Shown here: piece by piece, positions 44,429 through 47,096 of the stretch
How the letters are laid out: each line of letters begins with the position of its first letter
How positions within the stretch are numbered: the first letter of the stretch is position 1
Origin: Muribaculaceae bacterium
GTDB taxonomy: Bacteria > Bacteroidota > Bacteroidia > Bacteroidales > Muribaculaceae
Length of the DNA: 47,096 nucleotides
Assembly (NCBI GenBank): GCA_017629835.1
Contig: JAGBWK010000009.1
Span: 1 to 47,096, forward strand
Reading direction: 5' to 3'
The notes under the pieces: generated by a model
What the model saw: only the letters and a program-made list of their open reading frames with translations
Databases searched by the model: none
Told to the model about the DNA's origin: nothing
Program-made: the position numbers and the translations under genes

Positions 44429-44451
44429 TAACTTTGTAGTTTGCAAATATA
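44429..44451. promoter_or_regulatory. Overlapping divergent -7 boxes
   Basis: Plus strand TAACTTTG (44429-44436) would serve the DUF5686 gene with a leader of about 19 bases. Minus strand TATATTTG (44451-44444) would serve the CYTH gene. Both match TAnnTTTG exactly, but the -33 elements are weak. They are only 7 bases apart, so polymerases would compete for the region. Confidence 0.45.
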
Positions 44452-44460
44452 CGTAAATTT

Positions 44461-46812
44461 ATGAAAATTGCGCGACTATTACGATATATTCCGATAATTG
44501 CATTGTTGTTGTCTGCTCCAGTGGCTTACAGCAATAATGTTGTGGCGGAAATTCCGGATACGCTCGCGCGTCAAGTTGAGTTGAATGAAGTCGTAGTTAA
44601 GCCCGGAAAGGAACGGTATTCGAAGCGCAATAATCCTGCTGTCGACTTTATGAAACGCATACGTGAGGCATCAGATTTGACCGACCCACACCGTCAGCCT
44701 CATTACAATTATGAAAAATATGAACGTCTGACTATAGGTTTTGATAACGCCGACGATACGACGAAAATAGCCAACGACTTGATTAATAAGCTGCCGTTTC
44801 TTTGGCAGTATGTTGATACGAATGAAGTTACTGGCAGAGTAATCTTGCCGCTTTCGGTCAAGGAGAAGGTGTCGAATGTCTATAGTCAAGCTGATCCAAG
44901 CCGCACACGAGAATTCGTAACAGCAATTAAGCGCGACGGAATGGACGAAATCATCGACCATGAGAGTATGCAGGTATATCTCGAAGATATGCTTCGCGAT
45001 GTCGATTTATACAAGGATGATGTCACTCTGATGAGTAATCGCTTTGTAAGTCCGTTGTCGAAGATTGGCCCCGACTTTTATAAGTATTATCTGACTGACA
45101 CAATTGCCATAGGTCAAGACTCTTGTATCGAGCTTAGTTTTGCACCACGCAATAACGCTATGATGGGTTTCGTTGGGCGATTGTATGTTCCAAAGAATGA
45201 TTCAACGATGTTTGTGAAGCGCGTTACAATGTCGCTGTCGCACAATGTTAATGTCAACTTCATCGAGTCGTTGAATATTAATCAAGAGTTTGAACGCGAT
45301 TCAATGGGTTTGCGTCTGAAAACACTCGACGACCTGTCGCTTGTGCTCGCCCTCGTGAGAAATACTCAAGGCGTCTATGCGCAAAAATACACCCGATACG
45401 ATAATCATAATTTCGACCCAGCCGACCGACCAGAGCTGTTTGAACGCCTTGGCGAAACCTACGTTGCAGCCGATGCGTATCTGAAGGATGACCAGTATTG
45501 GCGTTCACAGCGTGATCAGACTTATCATAAGGCGCATGGGGAGGTGGCTTCGATGCTTACCGACCTTCGTGAAGTGCCACTATATTATTGGGGCGAGAAA
45601 ATATTGAAATGGATTGTTACTGGATATATCCCGATACCGCCCGGCGAAAAGTTTGAATATGGTCCGCTAAATACTACTGTCAGCTTCAGCGATGTCGAGG
45701 GCGCACGTTTCCGCTTTGGTGGTATGACGACGGCTAATCTCAGCAAGCATTGGTTTGTACGAGCCTATGGCGCTTACGGCTTGAAGGATCATCGTTGGAA
45801 ATATTATGGTGAGGTGGAATATTCATTTAACGAAAAGCGTCGCCACACGCGCGAGTTCCCTATGCGGTCGATTCGAGCGAGCTATCGCTATGATGTCGAT
45901 GCGATAGGGCAGGACTATGCTTTTACTAATGCTGACAATATATTTATATCGCTCAAACGTATGAGCGACACGTTGATGATATATCGCCATGACGCACGTC
46001 TCGACTATATTTGGGAACTTGACAATCATCTGTCGTGGCAGCTGACGCTTCAGCGCGAACGTAAAGAGGCGAGCCGCTATGTTAATTTCAATTTGGCCGA
46101 CGGCACACAGTTGAATAATTTGGATTTCTCTAAGGCAACTTTTTCGTTACGATATGCACCCGGCGAAAAATTCATCCAGACAAGAGACAGCCGTATCCCT
46201 GTAAATCAGGATAATTATACATTATGCCTTACGCAGACCTATGGTGCTCCTAATTTCTTAGGTAGCAGTAGATATACGGTCAATAAAACCGAACTCGATA
46301 TGCGAAAGCGCTTTTGGTTTTCAGCGTTTGGCTATCTTGATGCTATGATTAAAGGTGGATATGTGTGGAGCACTGTTCCATTCACTGAGCTATTCAGTCC
46401 CAATGCCAACCTCACTTATACCATACAGCCCGAGAGCTTCGCATTGCTCAATCCGTTTGAGTTTATAACTGACTCATACGTTGCATTTGACTTTACGTAT
46501 TGGGCCAATGGAGCGTTGTTCAATTATATACCATTGTTGAAGAAACTGCGTTGGCGCGAGATTGTTAGTTTTCGCTCATATTGGGGGCATTTGAGTGACA
46601 AAAATAATCCTGCATTCAATCCGCAATTGCCATTATTCCCCAATGGGGCTAATCAATACAAGGTAGATAAAACACCTTATATGGAAATGGGGGTCGGTAT
46701 CGACAACATCTTTAAGATTTTGAGGGTTGACTACGTTTGGCGTCTAACATATCGCTCAACGCCAGGCGTTTCACGCCATGGAGTTCGCGTAGCTCTCCAT
46801 TTCAATTTCTAA
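44461..46812 (+). CDS. DUF5686 outer-membrane protein
   Basis: A 783-residue protein with a signal peptide (about 1-25). It begins with an E-L-N-E-V-V-V-K-P type segment (LNEVVVKPGKERYSKRNNPA), typical of the start of DUF5686 proteins. The rest alternates polar and aromatic residues and ends HFNF, with a terminal Phe as in outer-membrane barrels. Many relatives carry an N-terminal carboxypeptidase-regulatory-like domain first; none is visible here. Function unknown; an outer-membrane role is inferred from the signal, composition and terminal Phe. A hairpin terminator follows. Confidence 0.88.
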   Translation: MKIARLLRYIPIIALLLSAPVAYSNNVVAEIPDTLARQVELNEVVVKPGKERYSKRNNPAVDFMKRIREASDLTDPHRQPHYNYEKYERLTIGFDNADDTTKIANDLINKLPFLWQYVDTNEVTGRVILPLSVKEKVSNVYSQADPSRTREFVTAIKRDGMDEIIDHESMQVYLEDMLRDVDLYKDDVTLMSNRFVSPLSKIGPDFYKYYLTDTIAIGQDSCIELSFAPRNNAMMGFVGRLYVPKNDSTMFVKRVTMSLSHNVNVNFIESLNINQEFERDSMGLRLKTLDDLSLVLALVRNTQGVYAQKYTRYDNHNFDPADRPELFERLGETYVAADAYLKDDQYWRSQRDQTYHKAHGEVASMLTDLREVPLYYWGEKILKWIVTGYIPIPPGEKFEYGPLNTTVSFSDVEGARFRFGGMTTANLSKHWFVRAYGAYGLKDHRWKYYGEVEYSFNEKRRHTREFPMRSIRASYRYDVDAIGQDYAFTNADNIFISLKRMSDTLMIYRHDARLDYIWELDNHLSWQLTLQRERKEASRYVNFNLADGTQLNNLDFSKATFSLRYAPGEKFIQTRDSRIPVNQDNYTLCLTQTYGAPNFLGSSRYTVNKTELDMRKRFWFSAFGYLDAMIKGGYVWSTVPFTELFSPNANLTYTIQPESFALLNPFEFITDSYVAFDFTYWANGALFNYIPLLKKLRWREIVSFRSYWGHLSDKNNPAFNPQLPLFPNGANQYKVDKTPYMEMGVGIDNIFKILRVDYVWRLTYRSTPGVSRHGVRVALHFNF

Positions 46813-46893
46813 ATTCCAATAGCTAACCCCATTCCTCAATTCAATATCTCGTAATATTGCTGTCCGATAAAAACGGAGCAAGAATAAAAAAGA

Positions 46894-46933
46894 GTGCTCG
46901 AAAGCCCATAAAACGGCATTCGAGTGCTTTTTT
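46894..46933. terminator. Bidirectional terminator after the DUF5686 gene
   Basis: GTGCTCGAA (46894-46902) pairs with TTCGAGTGC (46919-46927) with two wobble pairs and extra inner GCC/GGC pairs. TTTTTT follows on the plus strand; an A-rich run precedes it, which reads as T-rich on the minus strand. Confidence 0.75.
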
Positions 46934-46952
46934 CATAAATCCAAGCCCCCCC

Positions 46953-47096
46953 TTAACCGAAAAGAGTGAGTTGTGGAGGCTTGTCAGAGGCATTTTCAAG
47001 GATAATTTCCCAATCCTTTTCGGGATGATTAAACATACTATAGAAATCAACATAGTACATCAGGTTAATCCTTACCATCGTAGCCAATCCTGAAAA
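46953..47096 (-). CDS. C-terminal fragment of an unidentified protein, possibly a transposase
   Basis: The minus-strand frame from the window edge to TAA (46955-46953) gives 47 residues. The sequence has normal protein composition: MVRINLMYYVDFYSMFNHP, then EKDWEIILENASDKPP and a final QLTLFG. Endings like P-P-Q-L-x-L-F, with a preceding R-I-N-L-M-x-Y-V-D segment, recall the C-termini of some Bacteroidetes DDE transposases, but this is from memory and not secure. The gene continues beyond the window. The frame is preferred to the overlapping open frames at 46841-47053 and 46857-47093, which read through the terminator hairpin. Confidence 0.5.
   Translation of the reverse strand, partial: FSGLATMVRINLMYYVDFYSMFNHPEKDWEIILENASDKPPQLTLFG

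Noticed and set aside
46841..47093. Two overlapping open frames over the right terminator
   Set aside because: Both read through the terminator hairpin and have low-information sequence; a third frame gives a better protein fragment.
1..47096. CRISPR arrays, tRNA genes, prophage and defence genes
   Set aside because: No regularly spaced identical repeats with unique spacers, no cloverleaf-like segments in the gaps, and no phage or defence protein motifs were seen.

Overview
The window looks like a stretch of core chromosome from a member of the Bacteroidales, most likely a Muribaculaceae-type gut bacterium. Promoters match the Bacteroidetes form (TTTG, about 19-21 bases, TAnnTTTG), and start codons mostly lack Shine-Dalgarno sequences. 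The primary sigma factor lacks region 1.1. Several families are typical of the phylum: DUF5107-TPR, DUF5686, DUF4293, a TPR/PD40 protein, and the order nusB-yajC-ybbR-coaE. No tRNA, rRNA, CRISPR array, prophage or complete insertion sequence was seen. The genus is an inference; no marker search was possible.

Left part (1-10400): the 3' end of rarA, an OmpA-family protein, the acetate pair pta-ackA, then an AraC-type regulator divergent from a sugar-porter MFS gene and a 1099-residue DUF5107/TPR protein. The last three look like a small regulated sugar-use locus of unknown substrate. Middle left (10400-19400): minus-strand cls, a small lipoprotein, galE, and a compact operon of a TPR/PD40 envelope protein, a PHP phosphoesterase and an RlhA-like U32 protein. 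These are followed by plus-strand plsC and a small membrane protein. Middle (19400-27511): minus-strand prs, a cytoplasmic GH13 amylase, a DMT permease, uvrA and a DegP protease.

Right part (27700-46950): an NlpC/P60 lipoprotein, a NatAB-like ABC exporter and rpoD on the plus strand. A minus-strand group of TPR, DUF4293 and DUF456 genes follows. Then come plus-strand lpxK, purine nucleoside phosphorylase, thiL, nusB, yajC, ybbR, coaE and an RlmD-like methyltransferase, a minus-strand CYTH gene and a DUF5686 outer-membrane gene. The extreme right edge holds the C-terminal 47 codons of a minus-strand gene that may be a transposase.

The least ordinary signals are these: (1) an intergenic repeat family with a strict 9-base period built on TA(G/A/T)G, found three times and each time just past a gene's 3' end; (2) a NusB of 485 residues whose extra length appears to be an internal tandem duplication; (3) the AraC-MFS-DUF5107 locus; (4) a 24-bp imperfect hairpin right after the ABC permease stop codon; (5) several hairpins and a duplicated 18-base element at regulatory positions. 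No wholly new defence or mobile system was evident.
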